This document shows, in pieces, positions 39,424-48,186 of a DNA stretch of 49,084 bases. The stretch's first letter is position 1. Every line of letters starts with the position of its first letter. The translations under genes were made by a program, and so were the position numbers. The stretch covers positions 1-49,084 of the forward strand of contig NZ_BAHC01000185.1 in assembly GCF_000298195.1 (NCBI RefSeq). The letters are read 5' to 3'. A model generated the notes under the pieces. That model had not been told where the DNA came from and made no database searches. It saw nothing but the letters and a program-made list of their open reading frames with translations. The DNA is from Gordonia rhizosphera NBRC 16068 (GTDB lineage Bacteria; Actinomycetota; Actinomycetes; Mycobacteriales; Mycobacteriaceae).

Positions 39424-39801
39424 ATGACAACACGCGAGATCACCATGGAAAACTTCGACGACACCATCAAGGCCGGTGGCACCCTGCTGCTGGACTTCTG
39501 GGCCGGCTGGTGCGGACCGTGCCGCATGTTCGCCCCCGTCTTCGAGAAGGCCTCGAAGGACTATCCGGACATCGTCTTCGGCAAGGTCGACACTGAGGCG
39601 CAGCAGCAGCTCGCCGCCGGTTTCGGCATCCGGTCGATCCCGACCCTGATGGCCTTCCGCGACGGCATCCTCGTCTTCAACCAGCCCGGAGCCCTGCAGA
39701 GCGCTCAGCTCGAGCAGCTGATCGCGGCGGTCAACGACCTCGACATGGACAAGGTCCGCGCCGAGATCGCCGCCAGCGAGGCCCAGCAGACCAACGCGTG
39801 A
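39424..39801 (+). CDS. trxA: Thioredoxin
   Basis: 125-residue thioredoxin with FWAGWCGPCRMFAPVF, so the redox site is the standard Trp-Cys-Gly-Pro-Cys, and the cis-Pro in RSIPTLMAFRDG. C-terminal about 15 residues extend past the typical fold. No signal peptide, hence cytosolic. ATG at 39424 gives the normal family N terminus. Has a palindromic operator in its promoter that suggests metal or sulfur stress control. Confidence 0.92.
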   Translation: MTTREITMENFDDTIKAGGTLLLDFWAGWCGPCRMFAPVFEKASKDYPDIVFGKVDTEAQQQLAAGFGIRSIPTLMAFRDGILVFNQPGALQSAQLEQLIAAVNDLDMDKVRAEIAASEAQQTNA

Positions 39802-39806
39802 TGTCG

Positions 39807-39838
39807 CCCGCCGGCCCGGTCATCTCCGGGTCGGCGGG
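39807..39838. terminator. Bidirectional hairpin between trxA and DsbA-like gene
   Basis: CCCGCCGGCCCGG (39807-39819) pairs with 39826-39838 with one G-T wobble around a 6-nt loop. It begins 5 nt after the trxA stop and overlaps the stop codon of the convergent gene. Confidence 0.65.
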
Positions 39839-40539
39839 AACTCGCAGCCGTCGGGGCCGCACGCGTCGGCGGTGTCGGATTCGAGCGGCAGTTCCTGCTC
39901 ATCGAAGGTGAGTTGAAGCGCCCGGGCGAAGATCTCGACGGGTTGGGCACCTGACACCGCGTAGCGGCCGCCGAACACGAAGAACGGCACCCCGGTGACG
40001 CCGAGCGCGGCCGCTTCCTGTTCGTCGCGACGCACCGCATCCGCGTAGGCGTCGGGATCGGCGAGGACCGACCGGACCTGGGCCTCGTCGAGGCCGGCCC
40101 GGACCGCGACGGCGGTGAGCCGCTCATGATCGCCGAAGAGCGGCGCATCGTCGGCGAAGTTGCCCGCGTACAGGGAGTCGAGCAGCGCTTCCTGACGCCC
40201 CTGCGCCAGCGCGAAATGCAGAACACGATGCATGTCGAAGCTGCTGCCGAAGTCCCGCCCGCCCGTCTGATACGGCAGACCCATCTCCGCGGCCTGCGCG
40301 GCGAGGCCGCGTTCATTGGCCTCGACCTGCGCCACTGAGATCCCGTACTTCTGCGCGATGTGAGCCTCGATCGGCGCACTCGCATCGGTCGGGATGGTCG
40401 GATCGAGTTCGAAGGACCGGTGCACGACGGTGACCGCGTCACTCCGGTCGAAGCTGTCGAGCGCCTGTTCGAAGCGCCGCTTGCCGAGGTAGCAGAACGG
40501 GCAGTTCACATCGGTCCAGATGTCGACCGTGACAGTCAA
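39820..40539 (-). CDS. DsbA-family oxidoreductase (FrnE-like)
   Basis: 239-residue cytosolic DsbA-like protein of the FrnE/2-hydroxychromene-2-carboxylate isomerase-related group. CPFC active site follows DIWTDVNCPFCYLGKRR; VTGVPFFVFGGRYAVSGAQP is the conserved cis-Pro region. Starts at TTG 40539, chosen because it has GGAGAAG seven nt upstream and no ATG or GTG fits. An additional Cys pair near the C terminus (DACGPDGCEF) could have a redox or metal role, as in FrnE. Convergent with trxA. Confidence 0.82.
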   Translation of the reverse strand: MTVTVDIWTDVNCPFCYLGKRRFEQALDSFDRSDAVTVVHRSFELDPTIPTDASAPIEAHIAQKYGISVAQVEANERGLAAQAAEMGLPYQTGGRDFGSSFDMHRVLHFALAQGRQEALLDSLYAGNFADDAPLFGDHERLTAVAVRAGLDEAQVRSVLADPDAYADAVRRDEQEAAALGVTGVPFFVFGGRYAVSGAQPVEIFARALQLTFDEQELPLESDTADACGPDGCEFPPTRR

Positions 40540-40722
40540 TCTTCTTCTCCTTCTCGCCGAACACTCGTCATCGTCTCCAACGCGACCCGACCGCAAGGTG
40601 TTCCACCACCCACCGTTCCACCACCCGCAGCGGCGCCGCCGTCGACATCGGTAGGCTGGCATCTGCGCAGGTCGGCTGCCTGCCCACCTGCGGCGGGGAC
40701 GGGAAGGGGACGGCGAACGACG

Positions 40723-41175
40723 ATGGGCTCGGATCCGATCACCGATCTGGAAGCGGAACTCGCCGACTTCTGGCGGCGCGGGCGTACCCGCACGCGCCAG
40801 CGTGCCCGAGCCATCGACGCGCGCCTCGATCCGACGTGCTACCCATTGCTGGTGCTGCTGTCCCGCCACGACGCGGTGCCCATGTCGACGCTGATCCACA
40901 AACTCGAACTCGAGAAGTCCACCGTCACCCGCCAGATCGACGCCGTCGTCCGCCTCGGCCTCGTGGAACGCCGGCCCGATCCCGAAGATGCGCGGGCCCG
41001 CCGAGTGGCGTTGACCGAACTGGGCCGACAGCGGCTCGACGAGGTCGTCGCCTCCGCTGTCGCGGTCTGGCGCGAGCGACTGTCCCTGTGGGATCCGGAC
41101 GATATTCGCACACTCACCCGACTGCTGCGCCGGCTCGACGACAGCGACCAACAGGCGCGCGCCACCGACCCGTAG
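40723..41175 (+). CDS. MarR-family transcriptional regulator
   Basis: 150-residue MarR protein. Winged helix-turn-helix in about 40-105 (MSTLIHKLELEKSTVTRQID then RRPDPEDARARRVALTELG). Divergent from the DsbA-like gene across 183 nt and convergent with the Ldi-like gene by 7 nt. DsbA-like gene or its own gene are the likely targets, but no clear palindrome was found. Confidence 0.83.
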   Translation: MGSDPITDLEAELADFWRRGRTRTRQRARAIDARLDPTCYPLLVLLSRHDAVPMSTLIHKLELEKSTVTRQIDAVVRLGLVERRPDPEDARARRVALTELGRQRLDEVVASAVAVWRERLSLWDPDDIRTLTRLLRRLDDSDQQARATDP

Positions 41176-41182
41176 CGCCCGC

Positions 41183-42619
41183 TCAGGCGAGAGGCTCGAC
41201 CCGGAACTCATACCGCCTGGAGACGGTTATATCCACGAGCGCGGTGCCGTCGGCGCCTGGCACCAACTCGGTGACGACTGCTCCGGAGACCTTGTAGCGG
41301 CGTCCGGGAATGAGGCGTCCGACCTTCACGGTCGTGCGCACGGGACGCATTCCGGGGCGGAACACCACGTCGAGCGCGCGGCCGTCGGTGACCGCCTTGG
41401 CGACCAGGAGATCCGGGTAGGGCGCCGCCTCCAGGATCGGGCCGGATCGCCACTCGGCGGGGACCTCACCGTTGGCGAGACCGCGCAACGAGTCCTTCGA
41501 GACGAAGCGCGAAAAGGCGTGGGCACAATTCGCCCAGGTCGACACACCTTCGAGCTTGTGAGCACCCGACGGCGACACCTCGGTCTCGAACCGCTCGTCG
41601 ATGCTCGCCGTCACCGCGTCTGCGACCTCGTCGTCGCCCATCTCGAGGGCCGCGATCGCCACGTTGGTCCATGCCCAGGCGTCGCCCATCCGATAGGAGC
41701 CGACGTCGAGGTTGTCGATCGGTGCGGTCAGGAGCTCGGCGCGTCCGTTGCGCAGCCAGATCCGACGCTCGCGCAGGATCTCCCAGGTGTCGTTCGCCAG
41801 GTCCGGCATGACGCAGTTCAGCCAGTAGGTCATCACCGCGTCGTTGGACAGCGTCGGCGGCAGCTTGAGACCGGCCGGGCCGAGGCCGAATCGGAATCGT
41901 CCGCCGGGCGTGATGAAACCGTTGCGGTGGAACGAGTCACGGATCTGCTCGACGAGATCGCCGGTCAGGTCGGCGTCGTGCAGCCGGTCGTAGCCCTTCA
42001 GACCGACGACGGCAACGGCGTTGCACATCGGATAGATCAGGTGCGGCTCGCACGGGTACAGGGTCACCTTGCTGTCGCGCATGTTCTTCTCGATCGCGCC
42101 GGCGATCGATCCGAACCCGTAGTCGTAGCGGGTGCGCCGGTTCCACACCAGCGGCAGGGAGCCGTCGTCATGGAAACCCCGGTCGTCGTTGAGGGTTTCG
42201 TAAAAGGCGAGCATGGTGGCGAAGAACCCCGTATACATGACGTTGGCGAACACCATGGGGTCGGGATTCCACCGCAGATAGCCGGCCAGACGTTCCGCGG
42301 CCCAATACCCCCACACCCGCTTGTCGCACATCTTGCGGATCAGATTGGCTTGCGCCTCTTGCAGATACCCGGTGAACGCCGGCGTCCGGGTGTACTGGGC
42401 CGTCGAGAGTCCGTAGCACGCGTAGTTGAGCTGATAGCGCAGTGCGCTCCCGCCGATCTGTTCGAGTCGGGTGAATCCGGTGAAACTGTCGACCGGCTGC
42501 AGCGCGAGATCGAGCAGATACCGCTGCGCGGCGAGGTCCTCCGGGCTCGACTCGACGACCACCGGCTGTTGCGGCGCGGGTGGGTTGATCTCATGAGATG
42601 CGATGGCGGTCAAGGTCAT
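41183..42619 (-). CDS. Linalool dehydratase/isomerase-like protein
   Basis: 478-residue protein resembling the linalool dehydratase-isomerase (Ldi/LinD) family. KVTLYPCEPHLIYPMCNAVA contains a Cys190-X8-Cys199 pair with the same spacing as the active-site cysteine pair of Castellaniella Ldi. Upstream RWNPDPMVFANVMYTGFF and WNRRTRYDYGFGSIAG also fit that alpha6-barrel fold. About 80 residues at the C terminus (GRRYKVSGAVVTELVPGADG) form an added beta-rich region. ATG 42619 has only a weak site. No signal peptide is evident, unlike the periplasmic Ldi. Terpene alcohol use is inferred. Confidence 0.68.
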   Translation of the reverse strand: MTLTAIASHEINPPAPQQPVVVESSPEDLAAQRYLLDLALQPVDSFTGFTRLEQIGGSALRYQLNYACYGLSTAQYTRTPAFTGYLQEAQANLIRKMCDKRVWGYWAAERLAGYLRWNPDPMVFANVMYTGFFATMLAFYETLNDDRGFHDDGSLPLVWNRRTRYDYGFGSIAGAIEKNMRDSKVTLYPCEPHLIYPMCNAVAVVGLKGYDRLHDADLTGDLVEQIRDSFHRNGFITPGGRFRFGLGPAGLKLPPTLSNDAVMTYWLNCVMPDLANDTWEILRERRIWLRNGRAELLTAPIDNLDVGSYRMGDAWAWTNVAIAALEMGDDEVADAVTASIDERFETEVSPSGAHKLEGVSTWANCAHAFSRFVSKDSLRGLANGEVPAEWRSGPILEAAPYPDLLVAKAVTDGRALDVVFRPGMRPVRTTVKVGRLIPGRRYKVSGAVVTELVPGADGTALVDITVSRRYEFRVEPLA

Positions 42620-42645
42620 CCTAAGTGGTGCTGTTCGTGAATTCG

Positions 42646-43407
42646 TCAGGGGTATTTCGGTGGAGCGATGGGCGACTGGCAAGGCGGAGGAGGGAGCGAT
42701 GACAGCGTCATCGTGACCGACGACAACGCCGCCAGTCGTTCATCGAACACCGAAGACCCCGGCGAACTCACGGACAGCACCACTAAGGTCGGTGCCGGCC
42801 TGTGGACGGCTGTGTTGACGGAGTTGCGGTGTCTGCGGATGGGCAGGGTGCGGAGGAACAGCAGGAGTAGTCCGACGACGACGGCCAGCGCGGGAGCTCC
42901 ATGCAGGGCGCCGTTCACCAGCGGCGCGGAGATCGCATAGAAGCCGGCGAGATCGACGTCGAGGACCACGAGGACCAGGGAGGTGGCGCCGGCGCCGAGT
43001 CCGGCACATCCGACGATCTGCGGGATCGTCAGCGGATCGCATCCGTGTCGGCGGAGTCGTGAGGCTTGCCGCAGCAGCATCGCCGCGGCCACCACCAGAA
43101 GCGTCGATCGGATCACCCACACCACGGTCGGCCCGGTGTCGGATGCGACGCCCGCGATCAGCAGCGCCGCTCCCCCGATGAGATAGAGCGCGATGGCCAG
43201 CGCCGCGAACCGCAGGGTCCAGGAGACGACGGCGATACGCTGATCGAGCCAGGTCACGGGCGGTGCTGACGCCACGGCCGGCCCCGCCGTGGCACCCGGC
43301 ACCCCACGGGTCGCCATCGGTGCGAACCCGCCGTCATCGATGCGGGAACGCCAAGGCATGAGGCGGTGGATGACCACGACCATGATCGCCGCGACGATGC
43401 AGCACAC
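42646..43407 (-). CDS. Multi-spanning membrane protein of unknown function
   Basis: 253 residues with four clear membrane segments (about LRFAALAIALYLIGGAALLI, VVWVIRSTLLVVAAAMLL, a glycine-rich one, and LAVVVGLLLLFLRTL) and a further N-terminal hydrophobic stretch. The C-terminal about 45 residues are Ser/Pro-rich. GTG at 43407 is preferred because GGAGG lies 9 nt upstream. It precedes the Ldi-like gene by 26 nt on the same strand, so the two are probably co-transcribed. I do not recognise the family. Confidence 0.55.
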   Translation of the reverse strand: MCCIVAAIMVVVIHRLMPWRSRIDDGGFAPMATRGVPGATAGPAVASAPPVTWLDQRIAVVSWTLRFAALAIALYLIGGAALLIAGVASDTGPTVVWVIRSTLLVVAAAMLLRQASRLRRHGCDPLTIPQIVGCAGLGAGATSLVLVVLDVDLAGFYAISAPLVNGALHGAPALAVVVGLLLLFLRTLPIRRHRNSVNTAVHRPAPTLVVLSVSSPGSSVFDERLAALSSVTMTLSSLPPPPCQSPIAPPKYP

Positions 43408-43521
43408 CGTGGGACACCTCCGGCCCGTCCGAACATTGCGATGAGACGAACTCACAATATCGTCCCAACGACGAGTTCGGAATCGAACTACGCCGGAACG
43501 TCGACCGTGCAAGCCAGGACG

Positions 43522-44388
43522 TCAGAGCGGCCACGCGGTCCCGGTCAATCGTTCCGCGGTCGCCCACAGACGTGCGGCGACGTCGAAGTCGCAGGCGGCC
43601 TTCGACCGTCCGAACAGCACCGGATCGCCGCGCAACGCTCCGATGCCGTCGACACCGACGTAGCTGCCGGGGGCGATCGGCTGTGTCAGGCAGTAGAGCG
43701 TGGTCTGGGCGCCGGCGTCGATGTCGTTGGCGAACGCCGACGCGGCACCGTGAACCAACCGGTGCGCGAACCCCAGATGCGGCTTGTTGGAGATGTTGGA
43801 CGCCACCCACCCCGGCGTCGTGAGCATCGCGGTGACCGGTGACCCGGCGGTCCGCAACCGGCGGTCGAGTTCGAGGCCCCACAGCATCACCGCCAGTTTG
43901 GACCGGGCATACGCGCGGGCCGGATTCCATTTCCCGTGGTCCAGGTCCAGATTGGTGGGGTCGATGCGGGCCGACTTGTGCGCGTCGGACGCCACGCACA
44001 CGATCTGCCGCTCGATATCCGGCAGCAACAGATTCGTCAGTGCGAACGGACCGAGGAAGTTCGTGCCGATACCCAACTCGAAACCATCGGCGGTGCGGGC
44101 GTGCCGGTGCGGAAAGACGCCGGCGTTGTTGATGAGGTAATCGATCGGACCCTCGAGGCGCTCCGCGAAGCCACGGACCGACGCGAGATCGGCGAGATCG
44201 AGTTCGATGACCTCACAGTCCCCGCCGAACTCGGTCGCCCGCGTCGCGCCGAGCGCGACGTCACGTACCGCGAGGACCACCCGCAGCCCCGCGCGGGCGA
44301 GCGCGCGGGCCGTCGCCAGCCCCAACCCGTGAGTCGCTCCGGTGACCACCGCGCGCCGACCGGCGAGGCTTTCCAGTCCCAAGTCCAT
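43522..44388 (-). CDS. Short-chain dehydrogenase/reductase (retinol dehydrogenase-like)
   Basis: 288-residue SDR close to the retinol dehydrogenase/WWOX-like group. VVTGATHGLGLATARALA is the nucleotide motif, LINNAGVF the NNAG motif, and YARSKLAVMLWGLE contains the catalytic Tyr-X3-Lys. TPGWVASNISN follows at the usual spacing. ATG at 44388 is used; GTG codons at 44394 and 44403 are alternative starts. It lies 44 nt downstream of a crotonase gene on the same strand, suggesting a shared acyl-CoA or alcohol pathway. Substrate unknown. Confidence 0.83.
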   Translation of the reverse strand: MDLGLESLAGRRAVVTGATHGLGLATARALARAGLRVVLAVRDVALGATRATEFGGDCEVIELDLADLASVRGFAERLEGPIDYLINNAGVFPHRHARTADGFELGIGTNFLGPFALTNLLLPDIERQIVCVASDAHKSARIDPTNLDLDHGKWNPARAYARSKLAVMLWGLELDRRLRTAGSPVTAMLTTPGWVASNISNKPHLGFAHRLVHGAASAFANDIDAGAQTTLYCLTQPIAPGSYVGVDGIGALRGDPVLFGRSKAACDFDVAARLWATAERLTGTAWPL

Positions 44389-44432
44389 CTGCACAGTCAA
44401 CACCTGCGGCGCCCCGCCATGCGAAGGGCGGC

Positions 44433-45488
44433 TCAGGCCACCGCGTCGACGAGCCCCCATTCGAGCGCTTGGGACGCATCGATCGCGGCACCCGTCACGA
44501 ACAGGTGCAGGGCCCGCCAGCGCCCTATGCGTCGCGGCACGCTCACCGTGCCTCCGGCGCCGGGGATGAGGCCCATCTGCACCTCGGGCAAGCGCAGAAC
44601 GGTGTCCGACGCCGCGACGATCCGCCCGGCGAAGGCGGGGATCTCGATGCCCGCCCCCACGCAGTGTCCGTGCAGTCGCACCTCCACACGGTCGGCGAGT
44701 TGGGCCATCAAACGTCCTGCGCCGCCACGGGTTCGGATCAGGTGTGCGGTCGTCGTGTCGGGCATGTGGCCGAACTCGTCGAGGTCGCCGCCGGCGCAGA
44801 ACGAGGAACCGGCGCCGTCGAGGATCACCGCGCCGATCGTGTCGTCGAGCAGCGGTAGCCGCAGTGCTTCGACGAGGGCGTCGCGCAGCGCGGTGCCGTA
44901 GGCGTTGCGCCGTTCGGGCCTGTTCAGCGTGACGTGCAGGGTGTCGCCACGCCGCTCGACCAGGACGGGGTCGGCGGGGGGCGCAGGTGGCAGGGGCCTG
45001 CCGAGATGTCGGCGCTCGTCGAGCCACCCACCGAACTCGGTGCCGCCCTGCAAGGTCGAATAGCCCAGCGACTCCACGTCGATCGCCTCCGGGACCGGCA
45101 ATGTCTCGGAGACACGCACCACCTGCGCCGCGACGAGAGAGGCCTGCGGGTATGAGGCCACTGCGGCAGTGAACGCGTCGATCGCTGCGTCGACGTCGTC
45201 GACACCGATGACCGACCGATGATCAGCGGGCCGGGCTGCGTAGGTGAGGTCGAACGCCTCGGTCAGCGGTACCAGCTCGACGGGAAGCGTGGCCGATGCG
45301 CGGCCGACGACGATCCGGTCGAGCGCGGGCACGCGGACGATGGCCCGCTCGACAGCGGCCGGGTCCGCGTCGTCGAGGTCGACGATGACGACCGGTTCGG
45401 CGAGTTGCCCTCCGTCGCCGAGAATCGGCAGGTCCGCGGCGCCGTCGGCGAGGTCCGCCACGGTCACGATTCGTACACGCGAGTCCAT
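44433..45488 (-). CDS. Enoyl-CoA hydratase with long N-terminal crotonase-like half
   Basis: 351 residues. The C-terminal half (about 180-351) is a crotonase domain: GAGSSFCAGGDLDEFG and GHCVGAGIEIPAFAGRIVA for the oxyanion hole, LPEVQMGLIPGAGGTVSVPR for the catalytic segment. The N-terminal about 170 residues lack these motifs but look like a degenerate second crotonase half (PVVIVDLDDADPAAVERAIV, then LPVPEAIDVESLGYSTLQGG), so the protein may be a tandem fusion. It is divergent from the CoA-transferase gene by 44 nt. Start 45488 has AGGA upstream. Domain-duplication claim is an inference. Confidence 0.75.
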   Translation of the reverse strand: MDSRVRIVTVADLADGAADLPILGDGGQLAEPVVIVDLDDADPAAVERAIVRVPALDRIVVGRASATLPVELVPLTEAFDLTYAARPADHRSVIGVDDVDAAIDAFTAAVASYPQASLVAAQVVRVSETLPVPEAIDVESLGYSTLQGGTEFGGWLDERRHLGRPLPPAPPADPVLVERRGDTLHVTLNRPERRNAYGTALRDALVEALRLPLLDDTIGAVILDGAGSSFCAGGDLDEFGHMPDTTTAHLIRTRGGAGRLMAQLADRVEVRLHGHCVGAGIEIPAFAGRIVAASDTVLRLPEVQMGLIPGAGGTVSVPRRIGRWRALHLFVTGAAIDASQALEWGLVDAVA

Positions 45489-45520
45489 CCACACCATCCT
45501 GGAGAGGTCCGCACGGAATG

Positions 45521-45526
45521 TAGCAT
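45521..45526 (+). promoter_or_regulatory. -10 element of leaderless CoA-transferase gene
   Basis: TAGCAT lies 12 nt before the GTG at 45533, which has no ribosome site. This spacing is that of leaderless transcription starts. The -35 is not obvious. Confidence 0.45.
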
Positions 45527-45532
45527 CGCCGT

Positions 45533-46756
45533 GTGTCGACCCCTGCGCCCCGCGACCCGGTGCGGGACTGGGCGCAGAGCGGTGTCGCCGCACTGACCGG
45601 GCGGCCCGACGGCCCGCCGGTCATCCCGCCCGGCCGCGCCGCCACCGTCGCACGGGAACTCGCCGACCGGATCACGGACGCCAGCGGAGGGCGGGTACGG
45701 CTCGACGGTGCACTCCTACTGTCCGAACGCGCGGCCTTCACCGAACGCCACCGGGCCGGTGCCATCTCGGTCGGCGGTTCCTGCCGGCTGTTGCCCACAT
45801 CCGACGGCTGGGCGGCGGTGTCCTGTGCGCGACCCGACGATCCCTCGCTGCTCGGCGCGCTGGTGGGTGCCGACGTCGACGACGACCCGTGGCCCGCGGT
45901 GGAATCATGGTTGCGGGAGCACAGTGGGGCCGACCTGGCCGAGCGCGCCGAGTTGCTGGGCGTCGCCGCAGGCCCGGTGTTGCGCCCCGAACCCCCGCCG
46001 GTGCCGCCCACTCCGCTGCGGCCCCGTGACGTGTCGGGCCTGCTCGTCGTCGACTTCAGCGCGCTGTGGGCCGGTCCGCTGTGCGCGCACGTGCTCGGGC
46101 TGGCCGGGGCGCGGGTGGTCAAGGTCGAGACTCCGTCGCGTCCCGATGGGGCGCGCCGCGGCAACGCCGGGTTCTATCGGCTGTTGCACGGCGGTCACGA
46201 GTCGGTCGTCCTCGATCCCGCGGAAACCGGTGACCGGGCGGCGCTGGCGGCACTCGTCGCCGCGGCGGATATCGTCATCGAGGCGTCCCGTCCCCGCGCC
46301 CTCATCGGCTTCGGTCTGGACGCTGAGGATTTCGTCTCCCGGGGTGGAACATGGGTGTCGATCACCGCGCACGGCCGCGCCTCGGGACGTATCGGCTTCG
46401 GCGACGACATCGCAGCATCCGCCGGGCTCGTCGCCGTCGACGCTGACGGCCCGATGTTCGTCGGCGACGCGATCGCCGATCCGCTGGCCGGGCTCACCGC
46501 CGCCGCTCTCGCGATGTCCATGGCGACCGACCGGCCCGGGATGCTGTGGGAGGTGGCGATGTCGGCGGTGGTCGCCGCAACCCTGACCGACGACGTTGCG
46601 CCACCGCCGTATCGAACCGACGGCGGCTGGTGGGTGGACTCCGATTTCGGACCGGTCGAGATCGCCGGGCCCCGACGACGCGAGCTCGCGGGTATGGCGC
46701 CGGAGTCGGGCCGAGACACCGACAGCGTGTTGGCCGACCTCGGGCTGCGACGATGA
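45533..46756 (+). CDS. Family III CoA-transferase (CaiB/BaiF)
   Basis: 407-residue CoA-transferase family III protein. The hallmark VVDFSALWAGPLCAHVLGLA followed by ARVVKVETPSRPDGAR occurs at about residues 172-207, placed well inside the protein; the first about 165 residues are an extension not seen in standard CaiB/FRC proteins and resemble a degenerate half of the same family. The later region has GTWVSITAHGR and PMFVGDAIADPLAGLTAAA. It would move CoA between acyl donors and acids. Stop overlaps the amidohydrolase start (ATGA), so the two are coupled. Substrate unknown. Confidence 0.8.
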   Translation: MSTPAPRDPVRDWAQSGVAALTGRPDGPPVIPPGRAATVARELADRITDASGGRVRLDGALLLSERAAFTERHRAGAISVGGSCRLLPTSDGWAAVSCARPDDPSLLGALVGADVDDDPWPAVESWLREHSGADLAERAELLGVAAGPVLRPEPPPVPPTPLRPRDVSGLLVVDFSALWAGPLCAHVLGLAGARVVKVETPSRPDGARRGNAGFYRLLHGGHESVVLDPAETGDRAALAALVAAADIVIEASRPRALIGFGLDAEDFVSRGGTWVSITAHGRASGRIGFGDDIAASAGLVAVDADGPMFVGDAIADPLAGLTAAALAMSMATDRPGMLWEVAMSAVVAATLTDDVAPPPYRTDGGWWVDSDFGPVEIAGPRRRELAGMAPESGRDTDSVLADLGLRR

Positions 46757-48186
46757 CCGCAATGCTGCTGCGTCGTGTGGAGTTGCCCGACGGCATCAGC
46801 GATGTCGCGATCCGCGACGGTCGCATCACCGCCATCGCCGCACACCTCGACACCCACATCGCGGGCCCTGATGCGACGGTCATCGACGGCCACGGCGGCG
46901 CTCTGATCCCCGGCCTGCACGATCACCACATCCATCTGTTCGCGACCGCGGCGGCCGCCGACTCGATCCACTGTGGCCCGCCGGAGGTTCGCACCCGCGA
47001 GGAGTTGGCTCGGGTGCTGCGGAATGCGCCGGGCAACGGGTGGATTCGCGGAGTCGGCTACGTCGAGACCGTTGCCGGACCGCTCGACAGCCGAGCACTC
47101 GATCGCATCGAGACCCGACGGCCGATGCGGATTCAGCACCGCAGCGGAGCCCTGTGGGTACTCAATTCGGTCGCGGCGGCACTCGTCGGCCTCGACGGCG
47201 CCGACCATCCGGGCATCGAACGTGACAACACCGGCGCCGCGACCGGGCGACTCTTTCGGGCCGACAACTGGTTACGGGATCGCCTTCCCGATGACGGCCC
47301 ACCCGATCTGCGAGCACTCGGCGCGCGGCTGGCCCGGTTCGGGATCACCGGGGTGACCGAGGCGACCCCCGATCTGTCGCCGGTGACGATGACCGCGCTG
47401 ATCGACGCGCACGTGAAAGGTGCCATCCCCCAGCGGCTTCACCTGCTCGGCGCTCCGATCGGTGTCGACACCGTAGCGTGGCCGGCCACCGTCACGGTCG
47501 GCCCGTCCAAGATCGTGCTGGCCGACTCGGGACTGCCCGACTTCTCCGAGCTCGTCGAGACCATCCGACGAGCCCACGACGCCGGCCGCGCCGTTGCGGT
47601 GCACTGTGTCAGTCGGATCGCGTTGGTGTTGTTGGTCGCCGCGCTCGACGAGGCCGGGGCCGTGCCCGGAGATCGGATCGAGCACGGTTCGGTGATCCCG
47701 GCCGAGCTCGTCGGGGATCTGGCACGCAACGGGATCTGCGTCGTGACCCAGCCCGGGTTCCTCGCGCACCGAGGTGACGACTACCTCGAGCGGGTCGACG
47801 CCGACGATCTGCCCGACCTGTATCGGTGTCGCTCGCTCCTCGACGGCGGTGTCGGGCTGGCATTGTCGAGCGACGCCCCGTACGGTCCGCTGGACCCGTG
47901 GACCGTCATCTCCGCGGCCGCCGACCGGAGGGCGCCGACCGGCGTCGTCGTCGGCCCCGAGGAACGGATCGGCACCGACGAGGCCCTGGTCGGCTACCTC
48001 ACCCGGCCCGAGCGCCCCGGCCGCGACCCGCGCACGGTCGAGGTCGGTGCGTCCGCGGATCTGGTGCTCCTGGACCGCGCCCTGCGTGAGGAACTCGCGG
48101 AACCGACCTCGGAATCGGTGCGCTGCACCATCGTTCGTGGGGAGATCGTCTACCAGAAGTCTCACAGGTCGAACGCCGCGCGGTAG
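46753..48186 (+). CDS. YtcJ-like amidohydrolase (amidohydrolase family 3)
   Basis: 477-residue metal-dependent hydrolase. N-terminal composite domain with GGALIPGLHDHHIHLFATA (His-X-His metal motif), a central His in VAVHCVSRIALVLLVAALDE, another in DRIEHGSVIPAELV and the catalytic Asp in LALSSDAPYGPLDPW. ATG at 46753 overlaps the CoA-transferase stop. Members are exoenzymes on cyclic amides, N-acyl compounds and similar. Overlaps the convergent sulfotransferase-like gene by 25 nt. Exact function unknown. Confidence 0.85.
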   Translation: MTAMLLRRVELPDGISDVAIRDGRITAIAAHLDTHIAGPDATVIDGHGGALIPGLHDHHIHLFATAAAADSIHCGPPEVRTREELARVLRNAPGNGWIRGVGYVETVAGPLDSRALDRIETRRPMRIQHRSGALWVLNSVAAALVGLDGADHPGIERDNTGAATGRLFRADNWLRDRLPDDGPPDLRALGARLARFGITGVTEATPDLSPVTMTALIDAHVKGAIPQRLHLLGAPIGVDTVAWPATVTVGPSKIVLADSGLPDFSELVETIRRAHDAGRAVAVHCVSRIALVLLVAALDEAGAVPGDRIEHGSVIPAELVGDLARNGICVVTQPGFLAHRGDDYLERVDADDLPDLYRCRSLLDGGVGLALSSDAPYGPLDPWTVISAAADRRAPTGVVVGPEERIGTDEALVGYLTRPERPGRDPRTVEVGASADLVLLDRALREELAEPTSESVRCTIVRGEIVYQKSHRSNAAR

